From Hyphomicrobiales bacterium (GTDB taxonomy: Bacteria; Pseudomonadota; Alphaproteobacteria; Rhizobiales; Beijerinckiaceae): a stretch of 8,101 nt of DNA. Position 1 is the first letter of the stretch. The number at the start of each line of letters is the position of its first letter. The stretch is from positions 1-8,101 of the forward strand of contig PXAW01000557.1 in assembly GCA_003567055.1 (NCBI GenBank), written 5' to 3'. Under the pieces are notes generated by a model that worked only from the letters and a program-made list of their open reading frames with translations, had not been told where the DNA came from and ran no database searches. This document shows, piece by piece, positions 1 through 7,380 of this stretch. The translations under genes were made by a program, and so were the position numbers.

Positions 1-1442
1 ACCCGTCGCTCTTCATCGAGCGCTGCTACATCGACGGTGCCTGGGTCGAGGCCGACGACAAGAAGACGGTCGAGGTCACCGATCCGGCCACGGCCGAGGT
101 GCTCGGCACGGTGCCCGGCATGGGCGAGGCCGAGACCCGCCGCGCCATCGATGCGGCCGAGGCGGCGCTGCCAGCCTGGCGGGCGAAAACCGCCAAGGAA
201 CGGGCGACGATCCTGCGCAAGTGGTTCGATCTGATGATCGAGAACAAGGACGACCTCGCCTATCTGATGACCCGCGAGCAGGGCAAGCCGCTGGCCGAGG
301 CCGCCGGCGAGATCGTCTACGGCGCCTCGTTCGTCGAGTGGTTCGCCGAGGAGGGCAAGCGGGTCTATGGCGACATGATCCCCTCGCCCAATGCCGGGCG
401 CCGGCTGATGGTGATCAAGCAGCCCGTGGGCGTGTGCGGCGCGATCACGCCGTGGAACTTCCCCAATGCCATGATCGGGCGCAAGGCCGGCCCGGCGCTG
501 GCCGCCGGCTGCACCATGGTGCTCAAGCCCGCTTCCGCGACGCCTTACTCCGCGCTGGCTCTGGCCGAGCTCGGCGAGCGCGCGGGTATCCCCAAGGGCG
601 TGTTCAGCATCGTCACGGGAAGCGCCAGTGCGATCGGCGAGGAGCTCACGACCAATCCCATCGTGCGCAAGATCACCTTCACCGGCTCGACGGAAGTCGG
701 CAAGCAGCTGATGGCGGCCTCCGCCGGCACGGTGAAGAAGGTCTCGATGGAACTGGGCGGCAACGCGCCCTTCATCGTCTTCGACGATGCCGATGTCGAT
801 GCCGCCGTCGAGGGTGCGATCGCGTCGAAATTCCGCAATACCGGGCAGACCTGCGTCTGCGCCAACCGCATCCTGGTGCAGGACGGCGTCTACGATGCCT
901 TCGTGAAGAAGCTCGCCGCCGCGACCGAGAACCTGAAGGTGGCGGATGGTTTCGAGGACGGTTCGCAGATCGGTCCGCTGATCGATGACGCGGCAGTGGC
1001 CAAGGTCGAGGATCATATCAAGGACGCGACGGGCAAGGGCGCGAAGGTGCTCACCGGCGGCGAGCGCCATCCGCTGGGCGGCAGCTTCTACAAGCCCACC
1101 GTGCTCGCGGATGTCACGCCGCAGATGAAGGTCGCGCGCGAGGAGACCTTCGGGCCGCTCGCCCCGGTCTTCCGCTTCAAGGACGAGGCGGAGGTGATCC
1201 GCATGGCCAACGACACCGAATTCGGCCTCGCCGCCTATTTCTACTCGCGCGATGTGGGCCGGGTCTGGCGTGTGGCGGAGGCGCTGGAATACGGCATCGT
1301 CTCGATCAATGTCGGCGTCTTCTCCAACGAAGTCGCGCCCTTCGGCGGCGTCAAGGAGAGCGGCGTGGGCCGCGAGGGCTCGAAATACGGGATCGACGAT
1401 TATCTCGAGATCAAGTTCCTCTGCCTCGGCGGGATCGACTGA
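1..1442 (+). CDS. gabD: Succinate-semialdehyde dehydrogenase (NAD(P)+), 5' end cut by window
   Basis: This enzyme oxidises succinate semialdehyde to succinate, the last step of GABA degradation into the TCA cycle, in the cytoplasm. The frame is open from nucleotide 3 and gives 479 residues up to TGA at 1440-1442. From memory of the family (about 480-485 residues) only a few N-terminal residues are missing. The sequence closely follows E. coli GabD throughout. Aldehyde dehydrogenase motifs are intact: TPWNF with its Asn near visible residue 152, the cofactor-site Lys in LKPAS near 175, the general-base Glu in SMELGGNAP (codon 750-752), and the nucleophilic Cys in GQTCVCANR (codon 852-854). The Cys-Val-Cys pair at the active site is the same arrangement as the redox-switch cysteines of SSADH enzymes. 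No gabT or transporter is visible; the downstream neighbour is convergent. The start codon lies outside the window. Confidence 0.95.
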   Translation, partial: PSLFIERCYIDGAWVEADDKKTVEVTDPATAEVLGTVPGMGEAETRRAIDAAEAALPAWRAKTAKERATILRKWFDLMIENKDDLAYLMTREQGKPLAEAAGEIVYGASFVEWFAEEGKRVYGDMIPSPNAGRRLMVIKQPVGVCGAITPWNFPNAMIGRKAGPALAAGCTMVLKPASATPYSALALAELGERAGIPKGVFSIVTGSASAIGEELTTNPIVRKITFTGSTEVGKQLMAASAGTVKKVSMELGGNAPFIVFDDADVDAAVEGAIASKFRNTGQTCVCANRILVQDGVYDAFVKKLAAATENLKVADGFEDGSQIGPLIDDAAVAKVEDHIKDATGKGAKVLTGGERHPLGGSFYKPTVLADVTPQMKVAREETFGPLAPVFRFKDEAEVIRMANDTEFGLAAYFYSRDVGRVWRVAEALEYGIVSINVGVFSNEVAPFGGVKESGVGREGSKYGIDDYLEIKFLCLGGID

Positions 1443-1467
1443 GGCCGGTCAACGGCTGAAAAGCATG

Positions 1468-1497
1468 GCGCCCGGTTCGTTTTCGCGGGCCGGGCGC
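1468..1497. terminator. Hairpin between convergent gabD and TadG-like gene, probably bidirectional terminator
   Basis: Perfect 8-bp inverted repeat GCGCCCGG (1468-1475) and CCGGGCGC (1490-1497) with a 14-nt loop, placed in the 80-bp gap between two converging stop codons. The plus strand continues TCGTCGTTCGTTC, which is T-rich but interrupted. The minus strand continues CATGCTTTTC. The position and stem strength favour a terminator in both directions; the T-tracts are imperfect. Confidence 0.55.
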
Positions 1498-1522
1498 TCG
1501 TCGTTCGTTCAAGGGATCCCCG

Positions 1523-2839
1523 TCAGCGGGTGAGCACGATCGATCCGCCATTGGGGCCGAGACCTGGCGGGATCGGGACGTCCGACAGGTGGTAATCGGT
1601 ATTGAGCACGATCCCCGTTTCGCCTTCGAAGCTCAGCTCCGGCCCCTGTTGCAGCGTGAAGCGCCGCGCCACGATGATGGTGAAGGGGGAGCGATCAGCT
1701 ATGGTGACCCCCGAGCCGACGGAGAAATGCCCGTCGGGGAGATAGATCGTCCCCGTCAGAACCGATGCGTGCGCGCTGCCGAAATAGTAGCGCTGGTGGC
1801 CGCCACCTGGTTGCTGCCCGGTCAGGAGCAGCCCGGCCATGGAGCCGCTGCGCGGTGCCGTGAGCGCGATATGCGCCTCGCGACCGACATTGAGAACGAT
1901 GTCGTGATCCGGGCCGACGCCATGGAAATGCAGGTTGACCTCATCTCCCGCAAGCCGCGCACCGTCGAAGATCCGCAGCGCGCCGGGGAAAACGTAGTTT
2001 CCGGGACGCAATTCGATATCCGCGCCCGCTCGCAATTCGACCACGCCGCAATAGGTTCCCGGATCGAGAATGCGGCGGTCGCTGATACGGTTGCGCCCAT
2101 CCATGATGCACGGCCCCGGCTCCGGGAGTGCGCGGCTGCGCAGCGGATCGGCGAGCGGCGGACAATCGGTTTCACGATGCGCGCTCGAGGTGAAGGCGCC
2201 GGTGGTCGCGATCCCGCCCGCAGCGCAGACGAGCGCGGCCTCCAGCCTGGAATTACCCTGGATATGAACCGCGCGGTGGTTCGTCGAATTGGCATAGAAG
2301 GCGCAGCCGGGTGCATTGACGCGGGTGCGGGTGCTGAACTGCATGCTGTGCTGTGCGCTCTCATCCAGGGTCACGAGGCAGAGCGGGTATTCTCCACCCA
2401 CCGACATGGCGACCGCCTCGACTGATACGGCGGATCTTTCGCCCCGGAAAGCCTTGATGAAAATCGTCTCGGGGTAGCCTTCGAAAACGATGCGTACACT
2501 GTGTTCACGCGGGTCGATCACGGCGCTGATATCGGCGATGAGCCCCTGCTCATCGAGATAGTCCCGCCCGCGTGCTTCCAGATACGCCTCCAGTGCCGCG
2601 AGGTCGCGCTGGCGCAGCTGCATTTCGCGCGCGCCGGAGAGGGCCAGATGATCGGCGATGCTCTGGAGGCTCGCCTTGGTCATCGTCATGCGCGACAGAT
2701 CGACCGCAAGGCCGGCCGCGCCGGCAAGCAGAGGCAGCGAAAGCGCTGCAACGACGGCAACGCTGCCGGCTGTATCTTTGCGCAGCCGCTTGCGCCAGGT
2801 CGCCCGGAAAAGCGAGGTGATCTTGCCGATTACCGGCAT
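1523..2839 (-). CDS. TadE/TadG-like envelope protein with N-terminal membrane anchor
   Basis: The product has 438 residues. The start at 2839 is chosen because GAGGAG lies 6 nt upstream; the frame stays open to an ATG at 2965, but those 42 codons look non-coding. After a basic segment (residues 12-21, RATWRKRLRK) comes one hydrophobic helix at about 26-46, followed by DLSRMTMTKASLQSIADHLALSGA. This is the typical start of Flp pilus-assembly TadE/TadG-like proteins: the Tad N-terminal helix, with the rest outside the cytoplasmic membrane. Residues 150-438 are beta-rich with many Gly/Asn turns, suggesting a beta-solenoid-like fold. Six cysteines (154, 179, 205, 226, 244, 264) are all on the predicted periplasmic side and could form three disulfides. 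No von Willebrand A domain is evident, unlike many TadG proteins, and no other tad or cpa gene is in the window. Role as a pilus part or surface protein is inferred. Confidence 0.8.
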   Translation of the reverse strand: MPVIGKITSLFRATWRKRLRKDTAGSVAVVAALSLPLLAGAAGLAVDLSRMTMTKASLQSIADHLALSGAREMQLRQRDLAALEAYLEARGRDYLDEQGLIADISAVIDPREHSVRIVFEGYPETIFIKAFRGERSAVSVEAVAMSVGGEYPLCLVTLDESAQHSMQFSTRTRVNAPGCAFYANSTNHRAVHIQGNSRLEAALVCAAGGIATTGAFTSSAHRETDCPPLADPLRSRALPEPGPCIMDGRNRISDRRILDPGTYCGVVELRAGADIELRPGNYVFPGALRIFDGARLAGDEVNLHFHGVGPDHDIVLNVGREAHIALTAPRSGSMAGLLLTGQQPGGGHQRYYFGSAHASVLTGTIYLPDGHFSVGSGVTIADRSPFTIIVARRFTLQQGPELSFEGETGIVLNTDYHLSDVPIPPGLGPNGGSIVLTR

Positions 2840-2845
2840 GTCTTT

Positions 2846-2851
2846 CTCCTC
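2846..2851 (-). promoter_or_regulatory. Shine-Dalgarno GAGGAG fixing the TadG-like start
   Basis: On the minus strand GAGGAG stands 6 nt before ATG at 2839. No comparable site precedes the upstream in-frame ATG at 2965, so the shorter protein is preferred. Confidence 0.75.
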
Positions 2852-2978
2852 GATGACAGCATGGTCGCGCTGTCGGTGGTCTCTCATGCAGTTGCGACAA
2901 GAATTGGGTTGCCGTTTTGCGAGCAATTCAGCGCAGCTGACGAAACGTAAGATGCGCTGATTCATTAAAAATTGTTTG

Positions 2979-3012
2979 AAGCGAATTGTCGGGAATCCGA
3001 AGTATTCCGCTT
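2979..3012 (-). terminator. Candidate intrinsic terminator after pilZ
   Basis: Directly after the PilZ stop, the minus strand reads AAGCG(G)AAT, a 17-nt loop, ATTCGCTT, then caaacaaTTTTT. The stem is 8 bp with one bulge (2979-2986 with 3004-3012). A run of seven A precedes it, so it resembles an A-stem-T terminator. A shorter 5-bp hairpin (2992-2996 with 3004-3008), followed on the plus strand by T7, overlaps it. If it works, the TadG-like gene would need its own promoter in 2840-2978; I see no clear -35/-10 there. Confidence 0.4.
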
Positions 3013-3016
3013 TTTT

Positions 3017-3328
3017 TCAAACGTTTTGAGTATCGTTGAAGCGGACGCCGACACTGCGTCCGTTGCGCCGCACACAGATACAGACCCGCTTCAGCGCCTC
3101 TGCTCCCGCGATCAGGAGAATGAAGCGCTCCGGCAACGTGCTCTTGCGGTCGATCTGAAGGCCCGCCCCCGTTTCCGAGAGATTGACCAGTGTGCAGGGC
3201 AGGCGGACGTGCTGCGCCGGATCGAAGATCAGCGAGGGAATTCGCAGGTTTCGCCGCTTCGCGCCTCTGCGTTCCTGCCCGGGCACGTAACCCTGCCGTG
3301 GCTCGTCATCAGACCGGGTTTTGTCCAT
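3017..3328 (-). CDS. PilZ-domain c-di-GMP-binding protein
   Basis: A 103-residue protein that is almost entirely one PilZ domain, the cytoplasmic c-di-GMP receptor fold. Both ligand motifs are present: RRxxxR at residues 20-25 (RRGAKR), with more arginines at 26 and 29, and NxSxxG at 49-54 (NLSETG). The end, CVRRNGRSVGVRF, matches the last strands of small alphaproteobacterial PilZ proteins. GGAGG lies 5 nt before the ATG at 3328, so the start is well supported. The gene begins 20 nt after the stop of the receiver gene on the same strand, which suggests co-transcription. There is no output domain, so it probably acts by contacting a partner when c-di-GMP is bound. That partner, and control of motility, pili or exopolysaccharide, are family-level inferences. 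Confidence 0.9.
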   Translation of the reverse strand: MDKTRSDDEPRQGYVPGQERRGAKRRNLRIPSLIFDPAQHVRLPCTLVNLSETGAGLQIDRKSTLPERFILLIAGAEALKRVCICVRRNGRSVGVRFNDTQNV

Positions 3329-3348
3329 CGTATCCTCCGGTACGACAT

Positions 3349-3798
3349 TCAGGCATGGGCGGGGGAGGCGCCGATGGCGCGATGCGCGCGCAGCAGGAAT
3401 TTGATCTGATGGCTGAGCAGACGCCAGTTCATCGGCTTGACCGCGAAGGAAGTCGCGCCGGCATCGAAAGCGGCGTCAATCGAGGCCATGTCCTCGCGCC
3501 CGGTAATGACCATGATCGCCATATCGTCGAACCGGTGATCGGCGCGCAACTGCCGCACCAGCGAGATGCCGTCCATGCCATCGAGATCGACATCGACCAG
3601 CGCGATGTCGAATTGTTGTGTGTCGAGGACAGAAATCGCCTCTTCGGCAGATTCGACCGTATGGACCTCCGCCACGGGCGACGCCAGATAAACCTGCGAG
3701 AATTCCCTCTGGATCGGGTCGTCATCGATGACGAGCAGGCTCACGGCTTCGTCCAGGACGAAGCGGAAGCGCTGTTTCGTTTCATGCGGGTCGCCCAT
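3349..3798 (-). CDS. Stand-alone CheY-like response regulator receiver
   Basis: A 149-residue single-domain receiver. Landmarks are the acidic pocket D25-D26-D27 (LLVIDDDP), phospho-acceptor D69 in FDIALVDVDLDGMDG, T99 in IMVITGRED, and K121-P122 in FAVKPMN. All are intact, so it should accept phosphate. There is no DNA-binding or enzymatic output domain. The start at 3798 is favoured by AGGAGAGG 5 nt upstream; alternatives at 3834 and 3831 lack a good ribosome site, and the frame runs open to 4023 through AT-rich non-coding sequence. It is divergent from the hybrid kinase across about 295 bp and precedes pilZ by 20 nt. The likely role is the terminal receiver of the kinase's phosphorelay, passing the signal by protein contact; the pairing is inferred from position. 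Confidence 0.9.
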   Translation of the reverse strand: MGDPHETKQRFRFVLDEAVSLLVIDDDPIQREFSQVYLASPVAEVHTVESAEEAISVLDTQQFDIALVDVDLDGMDGISLVRQLRADHRFDDMAIMVITGREDMASIDAAFDAGATSFAVKPMNWRLLSHQIKFLLRAHRAIGASPAHA

Positions 3799-3803
3799 TC
3801 CGG

Positions 3804-3811
3804 CCTCTCCT
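3804..3811 (-). promoter_or_regulatory. Shine-Dalgarno AGGAGAGG fixing the receiver start
   Basis: AGGAGAGG on the minus strand, 5 nt before the ATG at 3798. It decides between three possible in-frame starts (3798, 3831 and 3834). Confidence 0.7.
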
Positions 3812-3910
3812 GTCGCATCATCATCAGCCATCATGTGCCGGCATAACGCAAAAGACTGAACGAATTCTTTGGTGAATTGCCCGGTTTCTCGAACAAGGAT
3901 CGGGTTCGCA

Positions 3911-3939
3911 TCTATAGAGACAGATATCCACACAATAAA
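3911..3939 (-). promoter_or_regulatory. Weak candidate promoter for the receiver-pilZ operon
   Basis: Minus strand TATAGA (3911-3916) as a -10, with TTTATT (3934-3939) 17 nt upstream as a poor -35. It lies in the AT-rich part of the divergent region and would give a leader of roughly 100 nt. Support is only sequence resemblance. Confidence 0.25.
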
Positions 3940-3983
3940 AAATTGTCTTTCGCGCCGTGTGAAGCTTTTGAGGGCTTGGCTCT

Positions 3984-3989
3984 TATAAT
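3984..3989 (+). promoter_or_regulatory. Candidate -10 element for the hybrid kinase gene
   Basis: A perfect TATAAT on the plus strand, about 105 nt before the kinase ATG, in the AT-rich divergent intergenic region (3799-4093). No good -35 lies 16-18 nt upstream (GAAGCT at 17), so it may need an activator. An 8-bp inverted repeat, CACAATAA (3931-3938) and TTATTGTG (4001-4008), brackets it. Nothing else was recognised in this gap. Confidence 0.35.
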
Positions 3990-4093
3990 TTATAGTTGTG
4001 TTATTGTGCGCGCAGAGCTTCAAGGTCGGTTTTCGTTGCTGCGGGATTTCATCTGCATAAGAAATCTTAGGGGTTGCGGGTCATTATCGGCGC

Positions 4094-6478
4094 ATGACAC
4101 GCCCATCCGGAACGACGATCCGTACCCGCCTGCTGCTGATGATCGCCATCGCGATCGCGGCTGCCCAGGCCGTTGCCCTCGTTTTCGCCGGCTGGAACGA
4201 GCTGGTTCGCTATGGCGAGGCCAAGCGCGATGTCCTCGTCGCACAGGCCAGTGTCCTCGCCGGCGCGGCTGCGGAGGGCATGCGGCGCGGGGATGATCGC
4301 GCCGTGCAGTCGGCGCTCGCCTCGGTGGGACGCATCGACGGGCTCGTTCATGTCGCCATCCGCGATTCGGATGGCCGGATCATGGCGCGCAGCGGGCGCA
4401 CGGAAATGCTGGCCGGGGGGCCGGTCCTGGACGGACCCGATGCGCCGCTCGCCCTGCGGGATCTGTTCTTTGCGCAGACCATCGCCATCGTCACCCCGGT
4501 GACACGCGGCGGCAGAGAGATCGGGGAATTGCGGCTGATCGCCGATACGCGGGATCTGCCGGCAAAGCTGCGCGATGCGGTGGGCGTCACCCTGGTCGGC
4601 GCGCTGCTCGCGCTCGCGATCGCGCTGCTCATCGTCCTGCCACTGCAACGCGCCATCACCCGCCCGCTCGCGCTTCTCAGTGCCGCGATGACCGGATTGG
4701 GCGGCGGTCCGCGCGAGCAGATCGCGGCGCGACCGCTCGATGTCCCGGCGCGGGCGGGGCGCGAGATCGATCTGCTGATCGCCGGATTCAACCGGATGAT
4801 CGCCGATATCGCCCAGCGCGATGCCGCACTCGCGCGCCATCGTGCGGATCTGGAGCAGGAGGTGCGCGAACGCACCGCCGATTACCAGCGCGCCGCTGCC
4901 GAGGCGGATGCGGCCAATGCGGCGAAATCCTCGTTCCTCGCCACCATGAGCCATGAGATCCGCACACCGATGAACGGGGTGCTGGTCATGGCCGAGCTCC
5001 TCGCCGAAGGGCGCCTTGCGGATGCGGAGCGGTACAAGGCTCAGATGATCGTGCGATCGGGGCGCAATCTGCTTGCCATCATCAACGACATTCTGGATTT
5101 CTCGAAGATCGAGGCCGGCAAGCTCGATATCGTGCCCGAGCCGCATGATCCCGGCCAGACGATCGAGGCGGTGCATGCGCTTTATGGTGATGCGGCGCGC
5201 GAGAAAGGGCTCGCATTCACCTGCGAGAACGCGCTCGAACCGGGGCGCGGTGTCATGGCGGATCCGGTGCGGCTGGGACAGGTGGTCTCCAACCTCGTCT
5301 CGAACGCCATCAAGTTCACCGGCGAAGGCGCTGTGCGGATCGGTGTCGCGCCGGCGCCGGGTGATGCGCAACGGGTCTGCTTCACCGTGCGCGACAGCGG
5401 GATCGGCATCCCGCAGGACAAGCAGGATGCGATCTTCGAGGCCTTCACCCAGGCCGATCATACCACGCATCGCAGCTATGGCGGGACCGGGCTCGGCCTC
5501 TCCATCGCGCGGCGCCTCGTCGAGGGGATGGGCGGCGTGATGGAACTGGAGAGCGTCGAGGGGGAGGGCACGTGCTTTCGTTTCACCCTGCCCGGATGTG
5601 CGATTTCGAAACCCGGGCCGGAAATTGCGGCGGCGCAGATCGCGCAGCTGGATCTCTCGGCTGCCCGGGTGCTCGTGGCCGATGACAGCGAGACCAATCT
5701 GGTGGTTGCGCGCGCAGCACTCGGGCGTTTCGGTATCGCGCCTGATTGTGTGCAGGACGGGCATGAAGCCGTGGCGGCGCTGGACGGGGGCGGGTACGAT
5801 CTGGTGCTGATGGATGGCTGGATGCCCGGCCTCGACGGCTATGCGGCGACCCGCGAAATCCGTATCCGGGAGGCCCGGCAGGGGCGCGCGCCGGTTCCAA
5901 TCGTGGCGCTCACCGCGCATGTGGTCGGCGCGCAGGCGCAGGCCTGGCGCGAGGCGGGTATGGATGCGGCATTGTCGAAACCCTTCACGCTTTCGCAATT
6001 GCAGGAGATCCTGATGCGCCATCTGCCGGCTGAGCGTCGGCCGGCAGGCCGCACCGCGCCGGAATCGGCTGAACGGACGGATGTGCCGCAAACCGGATCT
6101 CCGCAGGCCGCCGCTGACCCGGCGGACGGGCCGATCGATCCGGCGGTTCTGGAAGATCTGATCGATGCTGCCGGCGGGTCAAAGGTGATCGCCGAGCGGG
6201 TGGTGGGGCTGTTTGCCAGCGAATCGCAAAGGCGGCTGGCGGAACTGCGTGAAGCGGTCGAAGCAAGCAATGCCGAGCGCCTGGCCGCAGCATCCCATGC
6301 TTTGCGCTCGATCAGTCTCAATGTCGGTGCGGTGGAGCTCGCGCGCGTGCTGTCGGACTATGAAAACGGCGCAAGGGAAGGCGGGGCGGTGATCACGGCG
6401 GGCGAGGCCGATGCGATCGCGGAGGAGATCGTGGATGTGAATGCAGCGCTCGGGGCATTCTTGCGTCAGGGCAGCTGA
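4094..6478 (+). CDS. Membrane hybrid histidine kinase with receiver and Hpt domains
   Basis: A 794-residue sensor kinase. Domains in order: transmembrane helix about 12-33; periplasmic sensor about 34-162, containing IRDSDGRIMARSG, which resembles PAS-like/CHASE8-type sensors; second helix about 163-185; HAMP about 186-240; a coiled segment; HisKA with H287 in TMSHEIRTPMNG; HATPase with N-box N404 (NLVSNAIKFT), G1 D434-G436-G438, F-box FEAFTQAD and G2 GGTGLGLS; receiver about 525-640 with D530-D531, phospho-acceptor D574 (LMDGWMPGLDG), T607 and K629; C-terminal Hpt about 680-790 with H735 in SHALRSISLNVGA. All catalytic residues are present, giving a His-Asp-His relay that needs an outside receiver, probably the divergent one. 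No Shine-Dalgarno stands close to the ATG (AGGGG is about 20 nt away), yet no better start exists because TAA at 4058 closes the frame. The signal is unknown. Confidence 0.93.
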   Translation: MTRPSGTTIRTRLLLMIAIAIAAAQAVALVFAGWNELVRYGEAKRDVLVAQASVLAGAAAEGMRRGDDRAVQSALASVGRIDGLVHVAIRDSDGRIMARSGRTEMLAGGPVLDGPDAPLALRDLFFAQTIAIVTPVTRGGREIGELRLIADTRDLPAKLRDAVGVTLVGALLALAIALLIVLPLQRAITRPLALLSAAMTGLGGGPREQIAARPLDVPARAGREIDLLIAGFNRMIADIAQRDAALARHRADLEQEVRERTADYQRAAAEADAANAAKSSFLATMSHEIRTPMNGVLVMAELLAEGRLADAERYKAQMIVRSGRNLLAIINDILDFSKIEAGKLDIVPEPHDPGQTIEAVHALYGDAAREKGLAFTCENALEPGRGVMADPVRLGQVVSNLVSNAIKFTGEGAVRIGVAPAPGDAQRVCFTVRDSGIGIPQDKQDAIFEAFTQADHTTHRSYGGTGLGLSIARRLVEGMGGVMELESVEGEGTCFRFTLPGCAISKPGPEIAAAQIAQLDLSAARVLVADDSETNLVVARAALGRFGIAPDCVQDGHEAVAALDGGGYDLVLMDGWMPGLDGYAATREIRIREARQGRAPVPIVALTAHVVGAQAQAWREAGMDAALSKPFTLSQLQEILMRHLPAERRPAGRTAPESAERTDVPQTGSPQAAADPADGPIDPAVLEDLIDAAGGSKVIAERVVGLFASESQRRLAELREAVEASNAERLAAASHALRSISLNVGAVELARVLSDYENGAREGGAVITAGEADAIAEEIVDVNAALGAFLRQGS

Positions 6479-7266
6479 TCGGCGGCGTTGGCGCTGGCAG
6501 GCAGGATCGCCATGCCCCGTGAATCGGCGATCAGCGCGGTGATGTCTTCGGCGCAGACCGGGCGTGAGAACAGGAACCCCTGGAGAAAGTGGCAGCCGGA
6601 TGCGCGCAGGATCTTGTGTTGTTCCTGCGTCTCCACCCCCTCCGCCGTCACGCGCATGCCCAGTGATCGCGACAGCGCCACGATGGACTGGACGATCGCA
6701 GCCGAACGCATCAGATGAACGTCCTTGATGAAGGATCTGTCGATCTTCACCTTGTCGATCGTGAGATTCATCAGATAGGTCAGGCTGGAATAGCCGGTGC
6801 CGAAATCGTCGAGCGCAATCCTGATGCCCGCTTTGCGCAAAGCCGCGATATTCACCGCAGCGCGGTCGAAATCGCGAATATAGGCGTTTTCGATCAGTTC
6901 CAGCTCCACGCGATCGCGGGCCAGTCCCGAGGCGTCGATCCGGGCGATCGCCTCTTCGGCGAAGCCGGCATGTGCGAAATGCGGGGCGCAGATGTTCACG
7001 CTGACGCCGAGGCCCGGCCAGGCCCGGGCGTCGCGACAGGCGCGTTCCAGAACCCACCAGTCAAGTGCCCGCAATTCCTCTTCCTTGTGAAGCAGGTCCA
7101 GCACCTCCCGGGGGCCGAGCCATCCTTCATGCGGATGCTTGCGGCGCAGCAGGGCTTCCACCGAAATCACCCGGTTGTCGAGACGCGCGACCTGCGGCTG
7201 GTAGAACAGTTCCAGCTCGGTCGTCGAGACCGGTCCGATGCGTTTTCCGGGCGCTTTGTTGCCCAT
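6466..7266 (-). CDS. Stand-alone EAL-domain c-di-GMP phosphodiesterase
   Basis: A 266-residue soluble protein that is one EAL domain (about 18-245) with no sensor, GGDEF or membrane part. It should hydrolyse c-di-GMP to linear pGpG. Motifs: E37-A38-L39 in SVEALLRR, N91 in SVNICAPHF, E123 in ELELIENA, D153-D154 in DDFGTGYSSL, K174 in KVKIDRSF, E209 in AEGVET, and Q229 in LQGFLFSRP. The metal and catalytic positions are all kept; the common ELTE box reads ELIE. The start at 7266 is favoured by AGGAG 5 nt upstream. An in-frame ATG at 7344 (GAGG 8 nt upstream) would add 26 residues with lower third-position GC and is the main alternative. The gene is convergent with the kinase and overlaps it by 13 bp. 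Its leader contains the structured element at 7381-7520. How it is regulated is otherwise unknown. Confidence 0.92.
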   Translation of the reverse strand: MGNKAPGKRIGPVSTTELELFYQPQVARLDNRVISVEALLRRKHPHEGWLGPREVLDLLHKEEELRALDWWVLERACRDARAWPGLGVSVNICAPHFAHAGFAEEAIARIDASGLARDRVELELIENAYIRDFDRAAVNIAALRKAGIRIALDDFGTGYSSLTYLMNLTIDKVKIDRSFIKDVHLMRSAAIVQSIVALSRSLGMRVTAEGVETQEQHKILRASGCHFLQGFLFSRPVCAEDITALIADSRGMAILPASANAADQLP

Positions 7267-7271
7267 GGCGG

Positions 7272-7276
7272 CTCCT
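7272..7276 (-). promoter_or_regulatory. Shine-Dalgarno AGGAG for the EAL gene
   Basis: AGGAG on the minus strand, 5 nt before ATG 7266. It is better placed than GAGG (7353-7356) in front of the alternative ATG at 7344. Confidence 0.6.
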
Positions 7277-7380
7277 GTTCCCAACGTCCGGCGGGCAGGG
7301 CGATCAGGCAGATCAACGCTGGTGATCGGTGCTTGCTGATCCATCGGTTCTGCCTCGGCCCGGTCCGTTTTCAGGTGATC

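Noticed and set aside
1589..2425. 278-codon plus-strand frame opposite the TadG-like gene
   Set aside because: Low-complexity Arg/Ala/Asp content and no ribosome site; the minus strand has a recognisable membrane helix and a good start.
3931..4008. 8-bp inverted repeat CACAATAA/TTATTGTG around the TATAAT
   Set aside because: Arms are 62 nt apart in AT-rich sequence, where a chance match of this length is likely; noted under the promoter but not called an operator.
3799..4023. N-terminal extension of the receiver protein to an ATG at 4023
   Set aside because: It passes through the AT-rich divergent promoter region. The receiver fold begins near residue 19 of the short form, and AGGAGAGG marks the 3798 start.
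4067..6091. 674-codon open frame antisense to the hybrid kinase
   Set aside because: Long antisense frames are expected in GC-rich genes with strong codon bias. The translation is rich in Arg/His/Asp without domains, while the plus strand encodes an intact kinase.
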